A DNA stretch of 64,000 nucleotides, taken from assembly GCA_002316315.1 (NCBI GenBank), contig DCDG01000052.1:1-64000 (forward strand), given 5' to 3'. Shown piece by piece: positions 16,975 to 24,289 of this stretch; the first letter of the stretch is position 1; every line of letters begins with the position of its first letter. The notes under the pieces are model-generated. The model was not told the origin of the DNA, searched no databases, and worked only from the letters and a program-made list of their open reading frames with translations. Source of the stretch: Candidatus Aminicenantes bacterium UBA1061. Lineage in GTDB: Bacteria; Acidobacteriota; Aminicenantia; Aminicenantales; Saccharicenantaceae. A program made the position numbers and the translations under genes.

Positions 16975-17838
16975 GTGATAAAAGATAGAGTCAAAAACTT
17001 ATTTCAATTTTCAACAATTATTATTGTACTGCTTGTCTGGTTGCCTGGCTCGCTACTGGCGGCCGATCTCAGACTGGTGGTTATTGGTGATACCAGCCCT
17101 GAATTTTTCAGCCGGAAAACTCCCTTTTTTAAAGACATGATAGGGAAAATCAACGAGCTAAAACCTGATGCGGTTGTCCATCTGGGCGATATGATTGCCG
17201 GCTATGGCTTCAGGCGGGCTGAATCACAATGGAATGAATTTGACCGTCTGGTGTCAAAAATTAAAGCCCCCTTTTTCCGTGTGCCCGGCAACCATGATAT
17301 TTACAGCCAGAAATCCTTAGAAGTTTATCTCCGGCGATATGGGCAAACTTATTACTCGGTGGACATGCACGGCTACCATTTGATTTTTCTCTGGAATGTT
17401 GAAGAAAACCGGCTTGGCCATATCAGCCGGCAACAGTATAACTGGTTAAAGGCTGACCTCAAGAAATCAAATGATTGGACAGGGGCTTTTATTTTTCTCC
17501 ATGTTCCGAACTGGACTAAAACCAGTAAGTATGTCCTTCCTTTTGATAAAGATTTCTGGCTTGAAAAAGTTCATCCGCTTCTCCGGGAGAATAAAATCCT
17601 GGCCGTTTTCGCCGGGCATTATCATCGCTTTGGCCCAATCAGAGAAATAGACGGTATAAAATATTATTTAAGCGGCGGCGGCGGTCCCCGGATCAATAAT
17701 TTGTATGTTCAACATGGGGGTGGAAATCATTTTCTTTTAGTTGAAGCCACTGGAGATAAGTTTAGTGTCCAGGTGGTTTTCAGAGACAAGATTATCTCCG
17801 ATGAGGAAGCGGATGTCCTGAGAGATGTACTTAAGTGA
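16975..17838 (+). CDS. Exported calcineurin-like metallophosphoesterase
   Basis: All five metallophosphoesterase blocks are present: GDTSPEF (Asp ligand), HLGDMIAGYG, GNHDIYS, LHVPNW and FAGHYHRFG. A signal peptide (IIIVLLVWLPGSLLAADLR) directs it to the periplasm. It hydrolyses phosphate esters using two metal ions; substrate unknown. The frame starts with GTG at 16975 and has no convincing ribosome site, so the start is uncertain, but the signal peptide sits properly behind it. At 287 residues it is of usual length. It follows the PhoD-like gene after a gap that holds a possible gene remnant and converges on thiL. Confidence 0.9.
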   Translation: MIKDRVKNLFQFSTIIIVLLVWLPGSLLAADLRLVVIGDTSPEFFSRKTPFFKDMIGKINELKPDAVVHLGDMIAGYGFRRAESQWNEFDRLVSKIKAPFFRVPGNHDIYSQKSLEVYLRRYGQTYYSVDMHGYHLIFLWNVEENRLGHISRQQYNWLKADLKKSNDWTGAFIFLHVPNWTKTSKYVLPFDKDFWLEKVHPLLRENKILAVFAGHYHRFGPIREIDGIKYYLSGGGGPRINNLYVQHGGGNHFLLVEATGDKFSVQVVFRDKIISDEEADVLRDVLK

Positions 17839-17926
17839 ACGGGTTGTGCTTTAACAAAGCGAGTTTCTGCCAAAAAATAAAAATAATATATTTAAGCGAA
17901 CGAATCTGACCGCCCACAGCCAGGTT

Positions 17927-18958
17927 TTAAGATTTAAAGTGATCAAAGCCTGATTTTTGAAGGATGACCCGTCGGCCATCTTTCAGGTAAACAAGTTTTC
18001 CTTTTTTCCCTGTAATTCGGCCAACCAGATGGAGCCGCCGTCTGAATTTTTGCCGGTAGCGGCGGTCAAGATCTGGATAACCTTCGGACCCGATGGTTAT
18101 CAGCAGACAGTAATCCTCCCCACCAGCGGCAGCCACTTCTTCCAGACTCCAGCCATATTTCTGGCTGCATCTTTGTAAAGCCGGAGAGACAGGCAATTTT
18201 TCCAGATAAACTTCAGCTCCGCAAGCAGAGCTCTCCATTATTCTTCTGAGATCGGAGTCCAGACCATCAGAGATATCCATCATGGCTCCGACTTCAGGCT
18301 GATGAGCCAGAAAATAACCCTCCTTAAGGTGCGGTTGTGGGCGGAAATGATGTCGGAGTAAAAACTCTTCATCCCGTCCGCTGCTCTCTTTTGACTCTTT
18401 ATTTAGCAGCAGGCGTAACCCCCCCTCGGAGGAGCCAAGCTGGCCGGTGACTGCTACCAGGTCCCCCGGCCTGGCTGCCGACCTGTATTTTATGTATATC
18501 TGTTGAGCTTCTCCGAGGATGGCCACGTTAATCACCATGGCTCTGGTCGTTCTGGTAGTGTCACCGCCGAGAAGCCCTACCTGAGTTTTCCTGCTCAGGC
18601 TCTTCCAGCCTGAAAGGAATTGTTTGGACCAGGAAAGCTCGGTTTCAACCGGTAAGGCTATCGATAGAAAAGCCCACAGGGGCCGGCCACCCATGGCGGC
18701 AATATCACTTAAATTAACGGCTAAGGCTTTATAGCCCAGATCACGGGGAGATATTTTTTCTTTTAAAAAATGAACTCCGTCTAATAAAAGATCAGTGGTC
18801 ACCAGCAGCTTCTGGCTGCCTTTCCAGGGTAGAACAGCACAATCATCGCCAATGCCAGTAACATCTTTAGGTAGATGCTGATTAAAAATCCTGGCCAGGC
18901 GGGCGATAAAACCAAACTCCCCCACGTCGGAGAGTTTAAGATGGTCTTTATTTTTCAT
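17927..18958 (-). CDS. thiL: Thiamine-monophosphate kinase
   Basis: Phosphorylates thiamine monophosphate to thiamine pyrophosphate with ATP, the last step of the pathway. N-terminus GEFGFIARLARIF, then GIGDDCAVLPW (metal-binding Asp pair), LLVTTDLLLDGVHF, NLSDIAAMGGRPLWAF, LLGGDTTRT, VTGQLGSS, DISDGLDSDLRRI and GGEDYCLL, all in family order. Length 343 residues is typical. It is the last gene of thiM-thiE-thiL, 30 bp after thiE, and should be controlled by the TPP riboswitch ahead of thiM. Confidence 0.96.
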   Translation of the reverse strand: MKNKDHLKLSDVGEFGFIARLARIFNQHLPKDVTGIGDDCAVLPWKGSQKLLVTTDLLLDGVHFLKEKISPRDLGYKALAVNLSDIAAMGGRPLWAFLSIALPVETELSWSKQFLSGWKSLSRKTQVGLLGGDTTRTTRAMVINVAILGEAQQIYIKYRSAARPGDLVAVTGQLGSSEGGLRLLLNKESKESSGRDEEFLLRHHFRPQPHLKEGYFLAHQPEVGAMMDISDGLDSDLRRIMESSACGAEVYLEKLPVSPALQRCSQKYGWSLEEVAAAGGEDYCLLITIGSEGYPDLDRRYRQKFRRRLHLVGRITGKKGKLVYLKDGRRVILQKSGFDHFKS

Positions 18959-18988
18959 TTTTTTCTCTGCTTTTTTTCAATTAGCCAC

Positions 18989-19645
18989 TTATCGCAATTT
19001 ATGGCTTTTTCGGGCTTCAAGGATTGTTTTTTTAAGTTTCCTGGCGGCCTCTTCCGGGTCGGGGGCAGCACAGATGGCTGAGACGACCGCCACCCCATCA
19101 GCTCCGGCTTTAACGATGGAAGCGGCATTGCCCTCATTAATACCGCCAATGGCTACCAGTGGTAAGTCGGTTAAAATCCTGGCGCTCTTCAAGCCCTCGA
19201 GTCCCCAGGCCGGGCCGGTATCGGTTTTAGTCGGTGTGGAAAAAACCGGGCTGATAGCCAGATAATCCACCGGCAACCGGCTGGCTTCTTGGAGCTGGGC
19301 GAAATTCTCGACCGACAGCCCGATTATAGCCTGCGAGCCAAGATACTTTCTGGCCAGAACGGCGGGCAGATCAGTCTGCCCGAGATGCAGGCCATCCGCT
19401 CTGATGGCCAGGGCCAGGTCAAGGCGGTCGTCAATAAGGAGCGGGACATCCGGTGGTATCACTTCTTTTATTTTAATTCCAAGCTGGTAAAATTCACGCG
19501 TCGTCAGATCCTTTTCCCTTAGCTGGATAACAGTCACACCGCCCTTTATGGCTTTTTGAATTAAATCAGTGATATCCAGATGGCCGGCCACTTTCCGGTC
19601 GGTTACCAGATAAAGGCTCAGGTCCAGTCTTTTGTTGTTTTTCAT
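18989..19645 (-). CDS. thiE: Thiamine-phosphate synthase
   Basis: Joins HMP-pyrophosphate and thiazole phosphate to form thiamine monophosphate. A TIM barrel with YLVTDRKVAGHLD, VTVIQLREKDLTTREFY, LLIDDRLDLALAIRADGLHL, GQTDLP, IIGLSVENFAQ, YLAISPVFSTPTKTD and LVAIGGINEGNA plus GADGVAVVSAI, which covers the phosphate-binding and catalytic loops. At 218 residues it is normal in length. Its ATG overlaps the thiM stop by 4 bp, so translation is coupled. Confidence 0.97.
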   Translation of the reverse strand: MKNNKRLDLSLYLVTDRKVAGHLDITDLIQKAIKGGVTVIQLREKDLTTREFYQLGIKIKEVIPPDVPLLIDDRLDLALAIRADGLHLGQTDLPAVLARKYLGSQAIIGLSVENFAQLQEASRLPVDYLAISPVFSTPTKTDTGPAWGLEGLKSARILTDLPLVAIGGINEGNAASIVKAGADGVAVVSAICAAPDPEEAARKLKKTILEARKSHKLR

Positions 19646-20439
19646 TTTATTTTCAATCGGGCGGAGATTTCTTTATCAGACAAGCGGTAGAGCCAGTCCA
19701 GAAAGGCCACCTGGAAGCTGGCCGGTCCGGCGCAGCTTTCTCCGGCCAGTTCGCCGGCCAGACCCATGACAGCCATGGCTCCAGCCGCAGCCTGAAGATA
19801 ATCAGGATTAATGGCGGCAAAGGCCGCTGTTAAAGCTGTAGCTGTACAGCCCAGCCCGGTCACCAGGGGCATCAGAGGATGTCCGTTAGCTACCCCGATA
19901 ATATCAGCATCTTTCACAACATAATCAACCGGTCCGCTGACGCTGACCACCACCCCGAATTTTTTGGAAAGCTGGTACGAAGCCTCAAGGGCGGCTTGGG
20001 AAGATTCCAGACTGTCAACTCCTTTGGTTCTGGTCCCGGCTTCGACCAGAGCTTTTATTTCCGAGGCATTGCCTCTGATGATGGCTGTCTGGCCTGTTCC
20101 TACCAGATACCTGGCAGTTTCTGTCCGGTATGAGGTAGCCCCAGCTCCTACCGGGTCAAGAACTACCGGTATTTTTTTCTCCGCGGCTGTTTCCATAGCC
20201 CTGACCATAGCTTCAACCCAGGCCGGGCTGAGAGTTCCAATGTTGATAACGACAGCCGAGGCCAGCTTGACCATGTCTTCGACTTCTTCCAGGGCATGAG
20301 CCATGACGGGCGAAGCTCCAATAGACAGAAGGGCATTGGCGGTAATATTCATAGCGACATAATTGGTAATGTTGTGAACAAGCGGTGCCTGGCTCCTGAT
20401 CTTATTCAGGTCAGAAATAACCGTTTCAGAAGAAAACAT
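19642..20439 (-). CDS. thiM: Hydroxyethylthiazole kinase
   Basis: Phosphorylates hydroxyethylthiazole, a salvage route into thiamine. Ribokinase fold: PLVHNITNYVAMNITANALL at the start, SPVMAHALEEVEDM, VVLDPVGAGATSYRTE, IRGNASEIKAL and the catalytic loop TGLGCTATALTAAFAA. I start it at ATG 20439, which has GGAGG at the right distance, rather than at in-frame GTG codons that contain that site. First gene of a thiM-thiE-thiL operon, about 60 bp after a TPP riboswitch. No thiD or thiC is present here, which fits salvage with the HMP part supplied elsewhere. Confidence 0.95.
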   Translation of the reverse strand: MFSSETVISDLNKIRSQAPLVHNITNYVAMNITANALLSIGASPVMAHALEEVEDMVKLASAVVINIGTLSPAWVEAMVRAMETAAEKKIPVVLDPVGAGATSYRTETARYLVGTGQTAIIRGNASEIKALVEAGTRTKGVDSLESSQAALEASYQLSKKFGVVVSVSGPVDYVVKDADIIGVANGHPLMPLVTGLGCTATALTAAFAAINPDYLQAAAGAMAVMGLAGELAGESCAGPASFQVAFLDWLYRLSDKEISARLKIK

Positions 20440-20498
20440 ACTTGCTTCCTCCACCACTCAAATTAGACGGCCGGGGGAGGCTGCCTCTTTTCCAGGAA

Positions 20499-20585
20499 GG
20501 TGTCTCCCTGCGCCAGCATTACCCGGGTCAGGTTCAAAGGGTTTGTTCTCAGCCCGGCTGCTTCCAGCCGCTGGCACCCCTGACA
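20499..20585 (-). promoter_or_regulatory. TPP (THI-box) riboswitch
   Basis: On the minus strand: GGGGTGCC, a GC-rich variable hairpin (CGGCTGGAAGCAGCCG), GGCTGAGA, ACCCTTTGAACCTGA, then CCGGGTAATGCTGGCG and AGGGA. These are the conserved blocks of the thiamine-pyrophosphate aptamer in order. Between aptamer and thiM no T-run terminator is seen; CCTCC near 20480 can pair with the thiM ribosome site GGAGG, so control is probably at translation start. Confidence 0.95.
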
Positions 20586-20595
20586 TGACGTGATT

Positions 20596-20624
20596 TTTCT
20601 ACTACAAAGCCGGAGGTATGTCAA
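20596..20624 (-). promoter_or_regulatory. Predicted promoter of thiM-thiE-thiL
   Basis: On the minus strand TTGACA (20624-20619), 17 bp, TAGAAA (20601-20596). Transcription would start about 20589, just ahead of the TPP aptamer. The -35 box is the end of a dispersed repeat copy. The -10 is imperfect. Confidence 0.6.
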
Positions 20625-20806
20625 TTTTTTATCTCATTTAGATTAAGAGATGGTATTCAGGGTGGGTGGAGGGATAGTGAAGCTTGGTGCCGACGTGCTG
20701 GACAACCAGAGATAGGGACGGGTGCAGAAAAGGTGCAAACGTATATAAGCTCTATACTTGAAAAAGAATGACTCACTCTAAAAGTCTTATTGAAACTCTT
20801 TAAGAG
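20619..20806 (-). repeat. Promoter-ending dispersed repeat (family C), copy 2
   Basis: The reverse complement of 20739-20806 (AGAGTTTCAATAAGACTTTT through TTTTTCAAGTATAGAGCTTA) matches 60397-60454. Further on it shares GGTTGTCCAGCACGTC with 51895-51910. It ends AATGAG, 8 bp, TTGACA, like copies 1 and 4. Orientation follows the thi operon. Confidence 0.75.
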
Positions 20807-20920
20807 GGGAGTTAGTAACAATCTCTTTGGCCGGAAGCAGTCTGAGGGATAGACTTTTAAGCTCAGCTCAGATAAAATTCAAGCTTTAAACTGTCCCGGG
20901 CAACCGGTGGAAAGTAGATC

Positions 20921-21661
20921 ATGACGAGTGACTTAAAAGGACTGATCATTGCAGCTGGCAGGGGAGAAAGAATTTCCAACCTCTGCCCGCTTAAGCCTCT
21001 GCTCGAAGTCAACGGCCGGACGCTGATTGACAGATCGATTGGCTCTCTGATCAAGGCCGGCATAAAAGACATCGTGGTCGTCACCGGTTTCAGAGGTGAA
21101 CAGCTCGAAAGGCACCTGGAAGAGCAGAACTATCCGGCCGGGGTAAGTGTCGGCCGGGTGCGAAATGAAGACTGGGAGAAAGAGAATGGCCTGTCTGTTT
21201 ACCGGGCTAAGGATCTGGCCGGAGATAGATTTATCCTGTTGATGTCTGATCATATCTTTGACCCCGAGATTATTACCGGTCTGAGGCAACAGACCATCGA
21301 AGAGGACGGCCTGATTCTGGCTGTTGATTACCGTCTTGCTGATCACCCCTATGTTGATCTGGATGATGTGACCAGGGTAAAAGTGGAGGAAAACCGAATT
21401 GTCAATATCGGCAAGGGGCTGGCCGCCTATAACGCTTTTGATACGGGAATATTTTATGCGACGAAAGGCCTGTTTGAAGCTCTGAAGGAAAGCCAGAAAA
21501 AGGCTAATAACTTTACTCTGTCGGGCGGAGTTAGGGTGCTGGCAGCCAGAGAAAGGGCCAGGGTGATGGATATTGGCAACAGGTTCTGGATTGATGTCGA
21601 TGATGAAAAGGCTTTTCGCCAGGCTGAAGATTATTTAAAGAGTCATGGGGATCCTTTTTAG
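20921..21661 (+). CDS. Sugar/inositol-phosphate cytidylyltransferase-like nucleotidyltransferase
   Basis: NTP-transferase fold: IIAAGRGERISNLCPLKPLL with the G-x-G-x-R loop, then NGRTLIDRSI, RNEDWEKENGLSVYRAKD, LLMSDHIFDP (metal-binding Asp) and VDLDDVTRVKVEENRIVNIG followed by KGL..YNAFDTGIFYAT. The DLDDVTRV...IGKGL...DTGIF pattern is that of CTP:inositol-1-phosphate cytidylyltransferase domains, which feed di-myo-inositol phosphate or phosphatidylinositol-type lipids. A phosphocholine cytidylyltransferase (LicC) is an alternative. No partner CDP-alcohol phosphatidyltransferase or inositol-phosphate synthase is adjacent. GGTGGAAAG precedes the ATG. It converges on ispD with a 4-bp overlap. 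Confidence 0.78.
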   Translation: MTSDLKGLIIAAGRGERISNLCPLKPLLEVNGRTLIDRSIGSLIKAGIKDIVVVTGFRGEQLERHLEEQNYPAGVSVGRVRNEDWEKENGLSVYRAKDLAGDRFILLMSDHIFDPEIITGLRQQTIEEDGLILAVDYRLADHPYVDLDDVTRVKVEENRIVNIGKGLAAYNAFDTGIFYATKGLFEALKESQKKANNFTLSGGVRVLAARERARVMDIGNRFWIDVDDEKAFRQAEDYLKSHGDPF

Positions 21662-22356
21662 AAGCCAGTCTCGGTTAACTTCGAGGCCAATTCCCAGTCA
21701 AGCCTGGTGGTTATTTTGAAATTCATCTGGCTCCCCTCAACCAGGCCGCAGCGGAGACCAGCGGCATAAGCCAGCGACAGATCATCAGTAAAAGACATCC
21801 GGCCACCGAGCTGCTGGAAAGCCTTATATATAGCTTCGAAGCGGAAAAGCTGGGGAGTCTGAGTCTGAAAGATTTTTTGACGATCAGGAAATGAAGTTAT
21901 TCTCCCTTCCGCTACCTCTACAAGAGTATCTACGGTCGGAATGGCCAGGGCCAGCCCATCGTACTGGTTATTTTCTAAAAGTTGGAGTCCTTCTCTCACC
22001 CCATCCAGAGGGAAAAAAGGCCGGGCGGCATCGTGAATGATGATAAGGTCAATGCCAGGTGGGCAGACCCGGAGGCCATTCAGAACTGAGGCCTGCCGTT
22101 CCTCACCTCCCAAAGCGATATGGCTTATCCCCGGATGAGGTTGATAATAACTGGCATAATCATTGATGAGAACAGCCACGATTGTATCGATGCCCAGTGC
22201 CAGGAATTTTTCAACCGAATAATCAAGGAGAGGCCGGTCCCCCAGAAGGAGAAATTGTTTTGGTGAGAGAAAACCACATCTTATTCCCTTACCTCCGCCC
22301 AGAATAATGGCTGCGGTTTTTATCTCGAGGCTAACCTTTTTCTGGTTTTCTTGCAT
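21658..22356 (-). CDS. ispD: 2-C-methyl-D-erythritol 4-phosphate cytidylyltransferase
   Basis: Transfers CMP from CTP to MEP in the non-mevalonate isoprenoid pathway. AAIILGGGKGIRCGF-PKQF at the N-terminus, then GGEERQASVLNGL, IIIHDAARPFF and QTQTPQLFRF, followed by TDDLSL. The nucleotide loop reads GGGKGIR, a slight departure from AGGxGxR. At 232 residues the length is normal. It is on the minus strand, about 70 bp downstream of truD, with GGAGAAA upstream of the ATG. ispF is not adjacent. Confidence 0.94.
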   Translation of the reverse strand: MQENQKKVSLEIKTAAIILGGGKGIRCGFLSPKQFLLLGDRPLLDYSVEKFLALGIDTIVAVLINDYASYYQPHPGISHIALGGEERQASVLNGLRVCPPGIDLIIIHDAARPFFPLDGVREGLQLLENNQYDGLALAIPTVDTLVEVAEGRITSFPDRQKIFQTQTPQLFRFEAIYKAFQQLGGRMSFTDDLSLAYAAGLRCGLVEGSQMNFKITTRLDWELASKLTETGF

Positions 22357-22424
22357 TTTCTGTTTTTCTCCTGGCGGTACTGCCTTCAGCTCCCGTTACC
22401 CGGCTGGCAGCTCATTCTATTTAT

Positions 22425-23582
22425 CTAGTTTTCCAGCATAATCCTTTTGATCAGCATAGTGGCAAAAGCTCCCCGTGGGAGAGCAAAAGATAAAATCAAG
22501 CATTTCTTTCGTGGATAAAGCTCATCCTGGCCATAACCGATTACCTGCAGATCCTGTGGATAAAGGAGAACCCGGCGTTCAAAAGAGCGGAAAAAAACGC
22601 GGCTCAAGGCTCTTGTCCGAAAAGAGCTAAATTTTAGATCATATTCTTCCAGCACCTGGCAGTATAGCTGGCGGCTGAAGTCATCTGGGAAGTGCATTCT
22701 GGCGGCGGGAGTGGGCAGCTTTAGATAACGAAGATAGGTCAGAACAGGTTCATCCAGCGACTGCCAGAAAAGGAAAGTTCCTGACTCAGCTTCTACCTCT
22801 TTGAGATCGTTTATTTTAGCTCGCAGCAGTCGCCGCAGGAGTTCATTCCAGAGATGAGAACCGAAGGCGGCATAAGCCATGGAAATCTCTTCGCGTGGGA
22901 TTTTTTCCAGAGCAGCCAGATAATCATCCGGACGGAGGAGTAGCGTCCGGAAAATTCTCTTTTCAGTCAGTCCCTGGGCCAGCTCCAGGCATTTTTCCCA
23001 GTCTCTCCAATTAACTATAATTTCAGCTATTCTTTCTTTGTTTTTTTTGTCGGTGGCCTTAATATTCTGCGATTGTAGAAAGATCTGGAGGGCACCATTG
23101 TAATGTGTTCTGAGGACACGGTCAGCAAAAAAGCCTAGTTCCTGATTGGTGCCGCGAAAACGCTGGTCATCGAAAAAATTAGGGAAGCCATAGACTTCGA
23201 CTTCTTTAAGATTTTTGAGCAAAGGCTCGACATCATTCAGCTGACGGATGACGATGCGGAAGTGATTGCCTTTGATAAGGGCCGGGCTCATTGGTTTTCT
23301 CATAAAGCCTACCGACTTTAAGGAAAAATTAAGCTCTTCCAGGCTGAAATCCTTCTGGCTGCGAATGGTGATGTACTGAGTGGTCAGTCCGTGCTTGTCC
23401 TTTTTCCCACCATAGGCAATGGCTTTAGGCGAAATTGACAGGAACCTGGCCAGAAAGTGAACGAGATCAGGTGTTGTCCAGTTCTTCTTGGTCAGCTGAT
23501 AGACCCGAAATTCGCCCTTTTCAACCAGCGGCAGTGAGGCTATCTCCTCAACAATGAAATCTTCAGGTCTGGCTTTAATCAT
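22425..23582 (-). CDS. truD: tRNA pseudouridine(13) synthase TruD
   Basis: Isomerises U13 of certain tRNAs. Diagnostic motifs AYGGKKDKHGLTTQYITI (catalytic Asp in KDKHG), RGNHFRIVIR-like sequence (KGNHFRIVIR) and FPNFFDDQRFRG. EDFIVEEIASLPL at the start matches the family N-terminus. A TRUD insertion domain fills the middle (about 160-310), and the full length of 385 residues fits. No strong ribosome site is seen before the ATG. It precedes ispD on the same strand. Confidence 0.95.
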   Translation of the reverse strand: MIKARPEDFIVEEIASLPLVEKGEFRVYQLTKKNWTTPDLVHFLARFLSISPKAIAYGGKKDKHGLTTQYITIRSQKDFSLEELNFSLKSVGFMRKPMSPALIKGNHFRIVIRQLNDVEPLLKNLKEVEVYGFPNFFDDQRFRGTNQELGFFADRVLRTHYNGALQIFLQSQNIKATDKKNKERIAEIIVNWRDWEKCLELAQGLTEKRIFRTLLLRPDDYLAALEKIPREEISMAYAAFGSHLWNELLRRLLRAKINDLKEVEAESGTFLFWQSLDEPVLTYLRYLKLPTPAARMHFPDDFSRQLYCQVLEEYDLKFSSFRTRALSRVFFRSFERRVLLYPQDLQVIGYGQDELYPRKKCLILSFALPRGAFATMLIKRIMLEN

Positions 23583-23625
23583 TAATAGTTAATTTTAAAG
23601 GAAAACGGCCTAAAATGCTAATGGT

Positions 23626-23654
23626 TTGCAAGGAGAGCCGTTCTAGGATAAAAT
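23626..23654 (+). promoter_or_regulatory. Predicted sigma-70 promoter of bfr
   Basis: TTGCAA (23626-23631), 17 bp, TAAAAT (23649-23654), 27 bp before the bacterioferritin ATG. No obvious Fur-type palindrome is visible. Confidence 0.65.
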
Positions 23655-23681
23655 AAATAAAAATAATTAAAGGAGGCTAGG

Positions 23682-24149
23682 ATGAAAGGTGATAGCAAGT
23701 TAATTGAGGTTCTTAATTCTCTTCTCGCTGACGAAATAACGGCTGTAAACCAGTACATGGTTCACTCCGAAATGTGCGATAGCTGGGGCTATGGTAAGCT
23801 CCACGAAACGATTGAAAAAAGAGCTATTCAGGAAATGAAACACGCCGAGAGCTTGATCGGCCGGATACTTTTCCTGGAAGGGGTGCCCGTTGTTTCTGAG
23901 CTCAGGAAAATCTTCATTGGCAGTGAAGTCCCGCAAATGATGGAGTTTGACCATAAGGCCGAATTTGATGCAATTAAAGCTTATAATGCGGCCATTAAAT
24001 TGGCCGGTGAAGTTAGCGATTATGCCACCAGAGAACTGCTGGAGAAAATTCTTCAGGATGAAGACAAGCATATTGATGAGATTGAAGAGCTGATGGATCA
24101 GATAAAGCAGATGACTCTGCCTGTCTTTTTGACTACTCAGACGAAATAA
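23682..24149 (+). CDS. bfr: Bacterioferritin
   Basis: Stores iron and detoxifies ferrous iron in a 24-subunit shell with heme at subunit interfaces. Residues match E. coli Bfr position by position: Glu18 in LLADEITAVNQY, Glu51 and His54 in QEMKHAE, and the heme ligand Met52. The later ferroxidase ligands are in LLEKILQDEDKHIDEIEE. At 155 residues the length is right. AGGAGG precedes the ATG and a terminator follows directly, so it is monocistronic. Confidence 0.97.
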   Translation: MKGDSKLIEVLNSLLADEITAVNQYMVHSEMCDSWGYGKLHETIEKRAIQEMKHAESLIGRILFLEGVPVVSELRKIFIGSEVPQMMEFDHKAEFDAIKAYNAAIKLAGEVSDYATRELLEKILQDEDKHIDEIEELMDQIKQMTLPVFLTTQTK

Positions 24150-24174
24150 GACGGCGGGCCGTCAGCCTTTTTTA
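24150..24174 (+). terminator. Terminator after bfr
   Basis: GACGG-CGGG-CCGTC stem-loop followed by AGCC and TTTTTT, immediately after the bfr stop. Confidence 0.75.
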
Positions 24175-24289
24175 AATAAGCATGTAATTATCTCAATAAC
24201 GCCGGGGCAGGATTGAATATCTATTTAAACTAAGTCTGGCCAGGTGTTGCTGACAGGGACCCAGAGATAGGGTGAGCCTGTTGATGTCT

